Assembly: GCA_030549205.1 (NCBI GenBank)
Contig: JAUKTV010000002.1
Location: 2,480,001-2,544,000, forward strand
Length of the DNA stretch: 64,000 bases
Reading direction: 5' to 3'
Source: Apiosordaria backusii
Lineage: Eukaryota > Ascomycota > Sordariomycetes > Sordariales > Lasiosphaeriaceae
Shown here: positions 26,849 through 38,735 of the stretch, piece after piece
Position numbering within the stretch: position 1 is the first letter of the stretch
Layout: every line of letters begins with the position of its first letter
Program-made: the position numbers and the translations under genes
The notes under the pieces: generated by a model
Told to the model about the DNA's origin: nothing
Databases searched by the model: none
The model's input: the letters and a program-made list of their open reading frames with translations, nothing else

Positions 26849-28427
26849 ATGGTGCTGATCAAGCTTGACTCCCAGTCCGAGGTGAACGGCACCAACGGAT
26901 CCCCGGTACTCAGTAAGTCGGCTGTGCTGCACCGAGACCTGTCCGAGGACTTTCTCCTGCTCTCCAGCAGCGAAGGAAACCACCTCATCCTCGAGGATGG
27001 TCGACGGGTGTTTGATGCCTCCGGAGGCGCGGCAGTTAGTTGCATAGGCTATCGTAACAAGAGAGTGGCCGATGCTACTTATAAGCAGATCCTCGATGCC
27101 CCATACTGCTCTACCGTTTTTTACACCACCAAAGTACAGGAGGAACTCTGTCGTTTCCTGGTCGATTCGACGGGGGGCCATATGGCGCGGGCTTATATCG
27201 TTAACTCAGGTTAGTTCTTTCGTCAAGCCGATGGCTTCCCGCTCCCAAGTTGACCGAACGCAGGTTCCGAAGCAATGGAGGCGGCGATCAAGCTCGCGAG
27301 GCAGTACTTTGTCGAGCTCAGTCCATCACAGCCGCAGAGAACTCGCTTCATTTCCAGAAGACAATCTTATCATGGCATTACCCTCGGCGCCTTGGCCATG
27401 GGCGGCCACAAGTACAGACGTGCCAAGTTCGAGCCACTCCTGATGAAGAACGTTTCTCAGGTATCCCCTTGCAATGAATTCCGCTTCAAAGCTCCTGGAG
27501 AGACAAACGAGGAATACGTGGCGCGTTTGGCGAAGGAGCTCGACGATGAGTTTCAGCGAGTTGGGCCTGCGACTGTCTGTGCTTTTGTTGCCGAGCCTAT
27601 CGTTGGTGCAGTAGGTCCATATCGCAGTGGTGATGGTACAATGGGGCGCTAATGAGTGTCATGTAGGCTCAAGGGTGTGTTCCCTCTGTCGCTGGGTATT
27701 TCAAGGCTATGAAAGCCGTGTGCGACAAATATGGGGCACTTCTGATTCTGGATGAAGTAATGTGCGGGATGGGTCGGAGTGGTACGCTACATGCCTGGCA
27801 ACAGGAAGGGGTAGTTCCGGATATTCAGACCATCGGCAAGGCGCTTGGTGGTGGCTACCAACCGATAGCTGGGTTGCTGGCAAATCACAGGGTGATCGAC
27901 GGAATCGCGAGAGGAAGCTCGTATGTGATGGTGAAACTCAGGACTCGGGGTATTCTGCTAACTGTGAGCCTAGTGTGTTCGTCCACGGCCATACCTACCA
28001 GGGCCATCCAGCTTGCTGCGCGGCTGCACTCGAAGTCCAGCGCATCATTCAGGAAGAAGACCTCGTGGCCCACGTTGCCAATATGGGCCAGCTGCTGTCC
28101 CAGGGCCTGAAGAATCGCATTGGCGGGCATCCCAATGTCGCCAATATTCGAGGTCGTGGTCTGTTCTGGGGAGTTGAGTTTGTTTCGGACAAGACGGCAT
28201 CGACGCCATTCCCTGAAGCGGTTCATGTAGCCATGTGTATCAGCAAGCTCGGGTTGGACTCGAAGTATGGGATTAACGTGTACCCGGGGGCTGGCTCAGC
28301 GGATGGGCTCCTTGGGGACCACATCATAATCTCGCCTGCCTTCAATGTGCGAAAAGAAGAGGTTGAGTGGATTGTGGAAACTGTTGGTCGGCTGGTCGAC
28401 GATTATTTTGCGACGCTTGAAGTATGA
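26849..28427 (+). CDS. Class III PLP-dependent aminotransferase
   Basis: Four exons (26849-27209, 27264-27610, 27667-27920, 27974-28427) encode 471 residues. The fold-type I aminotransferase class III signature is clear: GGAAVSCIGYRN near residue 65, NSGSEAMEAAIKLARQY (cofactor phosphate loop) across intron 1, the SYHGITLGALAMGG segment, AEPIVGA, and LILDEVMCGMGRSGTLHA with the pyridine-binding Asp. TIGKALGGGYQPIAG carries the Schiff-base Lys. VFVHGHTYQGHP and RGRGLFWGVEF complete the family. Members transfer the terminal amino group of omega-amino acids, GABA, ornithine derivatives or diamines to a keto acid. The substrate cannot be read from sequence, and no partner genes lie beside it. The ATG has a CACCATGG context. 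No mitochondrial leader is evident, so it is probably cytosolic. Confidence 0.9.
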
Positions 28428-29021
28428 AGTGATGGATGGTAGCGAAAGAGTTGTACGGTATAGATGGTTTGAGTGTCGTTCTGGAAACGACTCCTCATTT
28501 TCAATGAAAAACCCCCACTATTGCAGTCCAGTCCACGAAACCAATGAGAAAAAGAAACGACCTGTGGGTGGTGCAGCTCGAAGCTGGGCCCTTTGCTCCT
28601 TTCCCAGTTGGGTACTATGTTGCCCCTCTTTTCTAATCGCTGGAAAGAATCAGAAGTCAGGCATCGATGAGCAGTCAGGGCATTGATTTATTCCACTTCT
28701 TTAACACTGGAAGATACCTATCAGATGAGATGTCCATATGTCACTGGTTTGGGAATTGTTTCAGGGTATAAGTCGTGTAAGTGAGGTTCGACAATCAAGA
28801 GATCTGATTGGATCATATTCGCCCCACAAATAGCGGGCAATCATCAGGGGACCCCGGGAGCTGTTCAGCGGACACTTGCGCTGGAGCCAAGCCTGGGGTT
28901 CCTGAACCAACTTGATCCAAGATCCCATCCGTCAATTCGCGATCGCAAACACCGTCTGCTTCACACCTCACTAAACCAGGCGCATCTTGCTCCAGCTGAC
29001 AGAAGACCGACTTGCCGCAGG
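28428..29021. other. Aminotransferase 3' flank and EXO70 promoter
   Basis: A 594-bp tandem spacer without recognisable genes. Confidence 0.5.
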
Positions 29022-31020
29022 ATGGCTGCCGGGCTTGCCAATGGCCGACCGGCCGCCGACGAAGAAGCCCGCGCCGAGGTCGACGTCCTCAACTCACGCC
29101 TCGAGAAGACAACCCAGTTGACCAAGAAGATCCAAGCGTGCTTGGGAAGACTAGAAGCCACAGGGAAGAGCGTTCGCGATGTCGCGGGACCTCTCAATGG
29201 CGAAACCAGAAAGCTACAAATACTCGGCAACAGTGCGTAGCTACCGGCTGCCAGTCTGTTTGTGACCAGAGCTGACATCCCACTCTTGCTCAGACATCGA
29301 TTCCGTGATCGCAGCTATTGAACGACTACGACAGCCAGCAGACAGCAAGAATGACGAAGAGCAAATCATTCGGATGGGCCCCGACAAGGCCGGCCTCTCC
29401 AACTACCTTGGATCAATCAAGCGTCTTAACAAGGCTCTTAATGATATGAAAGCCTCCAACCTTCGATCAACACAGCAGACCGTCGCCGAACTCCAGCGCT
29501 TGGTCAAACTCGGCAACTCACAGCTTGAGAATGCTTTCGACAAGCTATTACGAAGCGAGACACCCCGAATGATCGAACCATTACACTTTATCACAAAGAA
29601 CAAGCCATTCCCAGTCTTGTCACAAGACAAGTTCAACAAACTGGGCTTGATGAACTCGTTTGTCCACCAACAAAGTGCAGGCGGAACCGCGCCGCAAGAA
29701 TCGCCAGTTGCAAAGATCTACGCCGAAATAAGGTCGCAATACCTATCCTCGTCATTAGTAAACATGGCCGCGGCCAGTTCCAACACAGCGAAGAAGAAGA
29801 ACCCAGATGCGATCTACCGGGCGGGCACCAACGGGATAGGCACCTACGCGCAGGCGATGGAGGGCCTGTTTATTGCCGAGTACGAAAACATTTGCAACAT
29901 CTTCACGAGAGAGGACTGGGGCTCTGTCTTCCAAGCAACCTGCCAGCCGGCCCTGGTAGAGCTGGGAAGAACACTGCGGGAGCTCAACGGTCACATCAAG
30001 CAACATATGAACACAGACTGCTACCTCGCGTACGAAATCGTCGAGATCATCTCGGCCCTCTCCAACAACCTCGAGAGCAAAACAGGCGAGCTGAAGAGCT
30101 CCCTCGCTGCCTCGTTAAAACCAGTACGGGAAACCGCCAAATCTTCTCTTGCTGAACTGCTAGAAGACACCAAACGCCGCGTCAACTCCCTCCAGACCTT
30201 GCCCCAGGACGGCGCACCAATACCAATCATCTCGGAAACCATGCAGCGGTTACAGACCATGGTCGACTTCCTCCGGCCAATATCCAGCATCATGGTCTCT
30301 CTCGGCGACGGCAACTGGAAGTCTGTCAGTGCATCCCGAAGCGGGGCGGCAGGCGATGCCATCCCGAGTTTGGCCTCTTTCGACGTGGGCGCGGACGGCA
30401 AGGAGATCTTTGCGCACTACTGCACAGACACGATCGAAGCGCTGATGATGTCCCTCGACGGCCGGGCGCGCCTCCTCCTCCAGAAGAAACCCGTCATGGG
30501 GGTGTTTTTGGCCAACAGCGTGGTCATTATCGAGCGAATGATCCTACAATCTGACCTTGGCCCGTTGCTTCAGGGCCGTCTTGCTGTTCTTGAGGCCTGG
30601 CGCAAGAAGGCGACCTCGCTCTACATGGACGCCTGCAAGGATGTCTCTGTCCATCTTTTTGACATGATCAAGACTGGTCAGGGGGGCAGATCTGGTGGGA
30701 GACCGACATCAGGGCAAGGAGGGGCGGTGGATAGCGCGAGTATCATGAAGGGGTTGGGGTCGAAGGAGAAGGCGGAGATTAAAGAGAAATTTCAGCTGTT
30801 TAATGCGGGCTTTGAGGATATGGTGCAGAAGCACAAGAGTTATAGCATGGAGAAGGAGGTGAGGCAGCAGTTTGCGAAGGATATGCAGAATATGATTGAG
30901 CCGCTGTATTGTCGGTTTTGGGACAGGTATCATGAGGTTGATAAGGGGAAGAAGGGGGGTGGGCAGAGGGTTAAGTGGGATAAGGGGGGGATTGCGGCGG
31001 TTTTTTTGGGGTTGTATTAG
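29022..31020 (+). CDS. EXO70: Exocyst complex subunit EXO70
   Basis: Two exons (29022-29232, 29294-31020) encode 645 residues. The intron is 61 nt with a GCTGAC branch site. The N-terminus is a coiled coil (EEARAEVDVLNSRLEKTTQL...). The body is the all-helical Exo70 rod with family segments such as SPVAKIYAEIRSQYLSSSL, PDAIYRAGTNGIGTYAQAME, IFTREDWGSVFQ and AYEIVEIISALS. The C-terminal domain contains EKFQLFNAGFEDMVQKHKSY and the lysine/arginine-rich KGKKGGGQRVKW before IAAVFLGLY, the surface that binds PI(4,5)P2 at the plasma membrane. Exo70 tethers secretory vesicles at sites of polarised growth, the hyphal tip in filamentous fungi. The ATG at 29022 opens the frame that matches the family start. 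Confidence 0.95.
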
Positions 31021-34000
31021 TTTAGGGGGAGCTGGACAGTGTATTGATTTACGCAGTGTGTAATGTAATGAAAGGGGCGGGCTATGATGGATGATGTGAT
31101 GGGATTTGGGTGGGATGGGGGGTGAAATGGGTAGGTAATGGGGATTATTGACATTGGCATTGGCATTTGGCATTCTTTGGGGTTCGTGGGAGTCAAAGCA
31201 GGAAATATCAGACCACCTTTGCGTCATGCTCGTTCCTAGGCTAGTGCATCTAACTAGGTATCGTGACGATAGTAGCTAGCGTTTGCTGCCTTCTACATAC
31301 ATACAGGATGCGCCGAGACTACTGGATTGGGTGCTATTGGCGAATATCGGATGCCGATGGCTTAGGTTCACGAGTCTATCTTACTGAGCTCAGCTATTGT
31401 TGCGCGGCTGGGGTTTGACCACCTACGGATACCTGGTCAGCGGTTTCGAGGCTGTTGTTGATGGTTAACCATCCCCTGGGCCAGGCCCCGGCAGCGCAAC
31501 AATTGAACCCATGCACAACCTACCACCCACCACCCCCATGTCAGGTTCTCGGGAAGGTAAGGTAGGTATGTAAAACGCAGACCGGGGAGGAGGGAGGAGC
31601 CGGGATCGGGAGTTGATGCGATGCGATGGGGTGCGTGTGGGTGTTTATTGCTTTTTTTGTACATACCTTCGGTGTGGTAAATGTGTGGGTGGGTGTGTTG
31701 CGTGCATAACTGCATCGTGATGCCTGGCCGCCGTTGAAGGTTCAAATACCTGTCGCTCCATGGTCAGCCTTGGAAAGGGCAGATCACTGCTTTGAAGGGC
31801 TTGGTTTCTTGTTTCGAGGTTGTGATGGAGGGGGTATATGATCTGATTTTCTATGTACGGAGGATGGGCACATAAGAGCTAGACTAATGGGGGGACAGCT
31901 TGCGAGAGTGAGGTACGTAAGCCGCCGTTTGATATGTACAATGATGGAGAGGTTGTTTCCCAGTCGTTGGGATTTAGGATTCGGCAGGAGATGGATGGAA
32001 TGTGGGATTCCAAGAAGTCTAGGCCTGATGCGGTGTAGTGCTCGTTCGTAAATCTTGATCCGAAGTTGTGATGGCTTGTGCGTGCTTGCTTGTTGGGGGT
32101 CATGATCCTTGATGATGACTCTTTACAGATACTTTTCACATCATGAAATGTGTAGCTCGTTTTGTGTGTCGTCCGTCTCATGAGAAGGATGATGTCTCCG
32201 ATAGTCAGCTTACCTCAACTTACTCGTTCTTACATACATATCGGCACGTTGGTAGCACTCGAGCCTCTTGTGCGACGTGATCTATCCCAAACCCAAAGTC
32301 AACATGAATCTGGCTCACATAAACTCAGACCAGCAACCACGGTTGGAGATGTTATGGTCACGGTACTTTGCCAACTCGGACTCTTCGGATGGTAGCTAGG
32401 TATGGGATGGATGGCTGATCCCCCGCCTTTTTCATGTTTTCCTCAACCAGAACCAGAGTTTCACGATAGCTGGAGATCAATAACTGACGGGATTGATGAA
32501 GTGGGATCAACCGTCCATCCCCCTCCTCCTCCTCCTCCTCCTGACCATCTCCCCGCCTTCACCCCAACATCAGATCAATGATTGTTAATCATGTTTTGTT
32601 TTGCCGCTGCTGCTACGTGCATCAGTGGAGATAATATCACCACCTCGATATACCCCATTCCATTCACCTGCATAGGTAACATCCCCAACACTCCGCAACG
32701 GAAACATTATATCGTCAAAGTGTATGTATTATTGTATCATCCGTCCAGCGTAGGATAAAGCGGAGGTTGTGCTCAAGGCGGGTTTCCCCCTCCCTCCCTC
32801 CACTCTGTCAAGGGGTTCAAGGTTCAACCCGTGCTCGCCCGTCTTGCCCGTCAGGGGTTACATTCAACGGCAGATAGCGGTTGTTGCATGGTCCGCACAG
32901 TCCAGCCCAGCATAGGCCCCCCTACGGCCCCCAAACCAGGGGTAATTGTTGCTAGTAGTGTAGGTCAGGGGTTCACGATGAGCCACGTCAACAATCGATA
33001 TCAAACATCATACAGGAATAAAATATCATCATTTTACAGTCAGGAAATTGACAAAGAGAAAGCGAGGCGGCCGCTCGAAAGCAACGTTAGTTTATTTTCT
33101 GCGGCCCCCAGCCTGGGTCAATGATGGCCGCATGTACCAGACCACAAGTTCTCAGCCAGCCTTCTTTTTTGGTTCGCATGGCATGGGCATACATGTAAGA
33201 GAAACGACCTATATTCATGTATAAACATCCCAAAACAGAACCGAACAAAACAACACAACTCCACAGCTTGCATAGGCAGGTCGGCAGGAAGGCATCCTAG
33301 TCCATACATACATAAACATTTCATGCATCGTGGTGGTGGTGGCGGCCGCGGGCGGCAAGCAACCGAGCAGGGTCATCCATCAAGGTACCTACCTACCTAG
33401 GTAGGGAGCATTCGCGCACGGCCGGCCGGCTTCAATCCTCGTCGATTGTCAAGGATCAAGCAGATACCGATCTATTTTTTGTTTTCTTTCTTGACCGAAG
33501 AAGGATATGGGTGCAGGATGCATGTCCATCGGGCGGCAACATCCATCTCACATTTAAGTCATAGCTTGTGAAGAACATGGTATCATAATAGCTAGATTCA
33601 CAAACACTAAAACTACAACAAAGGTAAAGAGAACTAGCTGGGGGGTATCTGTAAAAACAAGGGGTACCCTCACTGTGAGAGAAAACGCCAAAATCCAAAG
33701 AGTGTGTGCAATCCAAACTCCATTCCCAATGCCCTCCAGAAAACACCATTGCCTTTCCCCTCTGTGTGTGTGCGTGCTCCGATCCCCCAAAAACGAGAGT
33801 CCATCCATCCTCCATAGAGAAATGAAACTGATCCAGACCCAGCCACCACCACTACTCAAGGAAAGAAAGACATCATGAAATTGATGAAATCCACCCCCGT
33901 CCCATCCCATCCCTCATCAGCCTTGCATGTGCGGGGGTCCGAGTAACAGACATGCGTACTGCGTATGCACGAGTGAGTGAGTGATATCCAAGCCACCACA

Positions 34001-34373
34001 ATGTCTCTCCCTGTCTCCAGCCAAACAACTCGTCGATCCGGGAATTATACCCCGGGGATCAACCAGACCGGTGAGACAATACCTCCAATTGAACTCCAAA
34101 CGGTGTGAAAACAACCCCCGAGAGCAGGTGGAGAAAAGGGAGATGCCGTCGATCGGGCCATCCCCTGCCCTGGGATGGGTGCTGAAGTGAGACGTTGTCG
34201 AGGGCTGGGGTGAAAGGGTTGCAGAATGCATATGCTATGCCGGCCTCTCCTGCGTGCTGTGTACTCCTGCGGCCGGCCCAATCGGGCGGGTTTTTTTGTA
34301 CAACAAGCACAGACAGTTACATTGCCCTATGCCTGTGCTCGCCCGAGGCACCCAGGTACAGTACTTCTTCAAT
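31021..34373. other. Sparse region downstream of EXO70
   Basis: Here 3.35 kb lack any ORF with recognisable homology. Simple repeats are present: (CTC)n at 32523-32542 and a CCTAGGT-type ACCT block at 33384-33405. The part near 34.3 kb is likely the 3' flank of the small minus-strand ORF that follows. Confidence 0.45.
32523..32542. repeat. (CTC)n microsatellite
   Basis: About seven CTC units in an intergenic position. Confidence 0.9.
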
Positions 34374-34496
34374 TCAATAAGGGCACCGAGCGCAGTGGTC
34401 GCTCCCAGGGCAGTAGTCGTGGGTGCCAAAGTCGATGGCCTTGCAGCAGAAGGAGCAGCAGTGGTTGACTGGTTCCTGGCGTTCGATGACGGCCAT
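34374..34496 (-). CDS. Small cysteine-rich protein, 40 residues, unknown function
   Basis: A single uninterrupted frame starts at ATG 34496 and stops at TGA 34376-34374. The start context on the minus strand, CATCCAACAAAATGGCC, is the A-rich leader typical of well-translated fungal genes. The leader upstream is pyrimidine-rich with an ATCAATCAATCAAC stretch. Seven of 40 residues are Cys (13, 14, 17, 18, 29, 35, 38), in the pattern CCxxCC-x10-C-x5-CxxC, with His at 12, 26 and 34 (HCARCPY at the end). There is no signal peptide, so disulfide-type secretion is unlikely. A zinc- or copper-binding micro-protein is an inference from the CxxC/HC pattern. I do not recognise the family. It lies alone in a 7.7 kb gene-poor stretch. 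Confidence 0.55.
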   Translation of the reverse strand: MAVIERQEPVNHCCSFCCKAIDFGTHDYCPGSDHCARCPY

Positions 34497-37400
34497 TTTG
34501 TTGGATGTTGATTGATTGATAGGTGATATTTGTGGGAGAGAGGTTGTGTATCAAGAGTGTGACTCAACGGTGTTGAGGTTAGGGTTATGGCAGTAGTGGT
34601 GAAATGGTATAGCTTAATGGCAGCTTTGAAGGAGATAGATAGATAGTTGAGCAGCTGATGTATCTGTTCGTCTGAAGAAGAGTGCCTCGAACCAAGAGAG
34701 AAAAAGTGTGGGAATCCTGCTCCTTTATGTATCCATTCCCTCCAAGAGAGGCGTGGGCAAAGAGAGCCAGGTTTAAATGTCCAGGCGCCTCCCCCGAATG
34801 AGGAAATTGGCAGAGCAGATGCACAAAAATGAGAAAAAAGGGGGGGCACAGGCACAGGCATAGTGACCGGGCAAGGTGGGGGTAGGTTTGGGGAACTTCA
34901 GATTGCGGAAAGCATGAAAAAGAGAGAACGACGAACAGCATCACCCAAGATGGGCACGGGCTAGTTTGAGAGGGTAAACGAAACCTGGGGGATACCTGCG
35001 CTTGCATGGTGATCACCTCTTTGTTTCTATGCGAGCCAAGGAACCTCCCTAGGTACCTCTGAGGTTCTGCTCCTCCAAAAGAGGGGGACCCGACGCACGA
35101 AGAAAGGGCAAGGGAAAGCGCGTCACAGCAACGAAAATAATTGACGAAAAAAAAAAAAAAGTTCAATTAAGCTGCCCGCCAAGACTTGTCTCCTAGCCGG
35201 GCAGCTTCCCTTGAAGCGCTTTGTTGCGCCGTGCCAGAGAGCAGCCAAGAAGACCCAAAGAAGAGACCCGAAGGCGTCGAGCAACAAGGCGACCACAGGG
35301 GACAACAGGGGGGCGGGGACCCCAGAAACGCACTGAGGAACAGAGAGAGACAGCGGATAATGCGGCGGTGTGGCACGATACTTCGTAAGAGGGGTCACGA
35401 GGCGTCAAACTTTGGGACAAATTGGGCTCTTGATTTGGTTTTTTTTCTAGTCCACCAGTCCACCGCCGGCGATGAGATACCCGTCAGTATTACCGTTCCA
35501 TTGACCTCTCACCATCGTTACCGTACCTTGTTCCTGTCACACCCGAGGTAGACTCACCAATAGCGGCCTTGATGCCCAGCTTCTTCAGCAACAATGAGAT
35601 CACTTGTCAGGGCCCTGGTGCAAACCGTCTCTGCATGTGGTCGATAACCCCAGAAGTGAGGCTGATGATACACACACGGAAGGGGCACCTAGGGCAGGGG
35701 AATGTCAACGGCGCTTTGTTATAATTAGGCCGCTGCAAAACAAATGTAGAGGCAGGTCGCTGGATCAGGAAGTTGGAGCCATTCCTTCTGACGCATCGCT
35801 GCTCCGTGGAGTTATCCTGGCGCTGATAGTGCAGTCAGGTCTTGCAGATGCTTACCTTACCTCACATATTCGTATGGGCAGTGAGTAAGATCAACAGTGA
35901 TTCCCTGGGACCGAGTGAACAGACTCAGCCCCGGGTAACGTCTTCACGCCCGTCGGCAGCCGCCCAATGCTGCGATCAGCCGGTGGAAGGCGTCCATCAC
36001 GGGCAGTGAATGTACAACAGTACAACACACCGCTCTTCAACAAGTCTTGTTCTCGAGAAGGTATCCCCAACAGCGGCAACCCGGCTGACATCTTGTGGGC
36101 CTTTTTGCCCTAGGCTATCATGCCATCACTATCAAAAAGGCATGTCCGCAATTCCGTACTCCGTGTGTGCTCCCAGTCTTCAGAGCCACTCGTTGGGCCC
36201 GCGAGGGTGTTTCCGTTGGCTCCGGCATCCCCTGTACAGGTGACGTCTGTTCCATGCCCTGGGCGAGCTTGCTGGGAAGAGTGCACCAATAACAGCCTGC
36301 CTGCCAAGCGACTTCAATGGGCAACCCAGCCCAATCTTCATGTTTCACAGTCCGAGGGACTATCAACACCAGCATCCGACACAGCGCCAAAGCGCCTGTC
36401 TTGTGTTGTTGTTCTCCATTGGACCTCTTGGACAGCAACACGGCAGCTGTTCGGCCAACCCATCGGGAGCCTACCAAAGCTCCGAGAACCCTTGAGGAGT
36501 GATGTGGCGCGGGCTGGAATAATTGCTGCACAATGCATGTGCCGCATCCAGTTCACGATAGCCTCAGTTGAGGTCCGCAAAGGGGAAAAATTGGAAAGGC
36601 CAACTTCGGGGCTTCACCCGCGGGATCCATGGGCATAGGGCATGCCAATATCGTTGGGCGTGGGGGGACAAACCTACCTTACCATTGCTGATATCAATTT
36701 CCATCTGTGTCCCCGCTTCCTCATCGTTTGTTGACCGGATCCGCCCGATCGTGATGATGAAATTGGGTCACCTGCACTCTTTCTTTTTGGACAGGATAGA
36801 GCGCTCCGTGATAATCCATCCTTGCGGATTACCCACTTTGGCTGTGTGGCTCCATCGGTTTCGCCAAACCCCTCGTTGCAGAATGCAGGGCACATCTTCC
36901 AGATGTAAGTCATATCATTGAAAATTGTAATTATTTTGGCGGACCACCCGCTGATTCAGTCCTACGCCAACACTCATTCCAAGTTCGAAACTTGCTTGCG
37001 TGTGAAATGGGCTTTGGCTGGCGAGGTTGGGTACACAACATGTCTGCGGCAGGTCATGGAAGGGTCAGTCGGGACTGAGCGGGAGTGCCAGTGTGGTTGT
37101 TCAACACATTCAGAAGTAGAAAACTTCCAGAAGACTGCTCTTGGATCCATATCAGGGACGTCATTGTCGTACGAGACATCAAGTGCCGCGCGAACCCATT
37201 TGGCCTTACGGCCCTTGGGATGCCGGTTGATCCACTGCCTCTTGCTGCTGTCGTTGGCCGAACGTGCCCAACCTATCCGCATGCCCGAGTTTTCATCGGA
37301 AGCGGGAGCATCCTCGGCCTGCCAGTCTAATCCCGTGGGTTGGACTGCATATGTTTATTGGCGGACCGATGTCGGTAGCCGCTGCCCTTGCTGAATCTTT

Positions 37401-38735
37401 GCTAGGTAGGTGTTATGAGAGTGAGAGTGAAATTCCGCAGGGTGATGCGTGAAGGGCCACGATAGCCTCTTCGGTTGCCTTCCGTCTTGGGCGGGCTGTT
37501 GGCCCGCGCTCGGAGTCCTTTCCATGGTAAGTTGGATAAAGTCTGCCCAAATATGGATGATTCGTGGGGGTTCAAACATGTGCCGGAGATAAGACTCATG
37601 CCCATGAATGGTTGTTGACGAGCACATCTTTGGTCGACATCAGGAAGTTTTGTATTGCTTATTACGAAGTCAACTACATCGTTCTAGTTAGTTCAAAGTC
37701 TTCTTGTTCTCATGCAATGGTAGGTAAAACCCAGCTCAGCCAGGCATATGAAGATGGATAGCACAGCGACAGTTTTTCGTGATACCTACCTGATTCGTCG
37801 CCGAACGAATAACGTGAGTTGAAGAGCCCACTTGGTCTTGCTCGCTTCGAAGGTTCGAGTGACAAGACGCATACCGTCAGCGCTTGCACCATCTCGAGCG
37901 CCCAACGCCCGACATCCAGCTGCAATCCGATGTCGCAAGCATGGTACTTGAACTCCTAAGGATTAGTGGGAGACAAAAAAATGCAAGGGACTCCACCACG
38001 TGTGTGGCGAACTCTTGTTCCAGCTCTGCAGCCTTCTCTGCTGAAGCTGACTGGAGGGTCTAGACCCGAGGGAATGGACGCGAGATATGCAGGCTGACAC
38101 CGTTTGCTTGTGAAACGCTCTGGCAAAGCGGCCCAGCAAGGGGATGGGGGTGGAAAGACGGGAGTGAAAGCCGTGAGTGAAAGCTGTTTGAGGTGACCCA
38201 AGCAATGTGAAGGAACGGGAGTCGTGTTCTGAAATGTAAGGGGTAGTATGTCAGGTTAAATTTTTTTCGAGGAGATCTGGAGAAGTTATTGAAGTTTATT
38301 AGACCAAATTTCAAGTAAAATTTCGACATTTTTTGACCACTGCTTCTGGTATTGCTCGGGGTTAGGGTTGTGTCAATCATGAGACCTAACCTACAGAAAT
38401 TCTGATTGGTTAACGAGTATCTCTCTCTCTCTCTCTGAAGTTTAACTTAAACGTTATCTAGGATTACCTTTGACTTCACTTCAGGGCAGACTCTCTGGTA
38501 ACCACGATTAAAGGCAAAATGAATGAAACTTTACACATTCTAACTTCACGCCATGCGCGTTCTGCAACCGAGTACTTGTAGGGCAAGGGCCTCCATTTTT
38601 TGCCAGCCCTTCAAAATGCATCAAGACTTCAACCTTTGGCACATCTCAACGACCAATCTCTTCAACATTCGGCACCTAGCTATTGAGACCACATTCAGAA
38701 TCATCTAAACAAAAAGGAAACCTCCCCCAGTCAAC
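34497..38735. other. Long region upstream of the small Cys-rich ORF and of the orphan gene
   Basis: No convincing protein or RNA gene was found in 4.2 kb. Minus-strand sequence between 34.5 and 35.4 kb is pyrimidine-rich and could be leader and promoter of the small ORF. A CCTAGGTACCT motif lies at 35047-35058 and a TC run at 38420-38436. The rest is unassigned. Confidence 0.45.
38420..38436. repeat. (TC)n run
   Basis: About eight TC units roughly 300 bp upstream of the orphan gene start. Confidence 0.9.

Noticed and set aside
34235..34861. 208-codon minus-strand ORF overlapping the small Cys-rich gene in another frame
   Set aside because: It is low-complexity Pro/Ser/Thr sequence with no domain and a poor start context; the 40-codon frame is better supported.
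35545..35610. Exon-like minus-strand stretch (LLKKLGIKAAI followed by GTGAGT)
   Set aside because: It is preceded at once by an in-frame stop and has no compatible neighbouring exon. It is too short to support.
36120..36638. 172-codon plus-strand ORF in the gene-poor region
   Set aside because: It overlaps comparable open frames on other strands, with no homology or coding-like composition.
31021..38735. Degraded transposable element
   Set aside because: No terminal repeats, target-site duplications, transposase or reverse-transcriptase motifs, or AT-rich RIP decay were seen.
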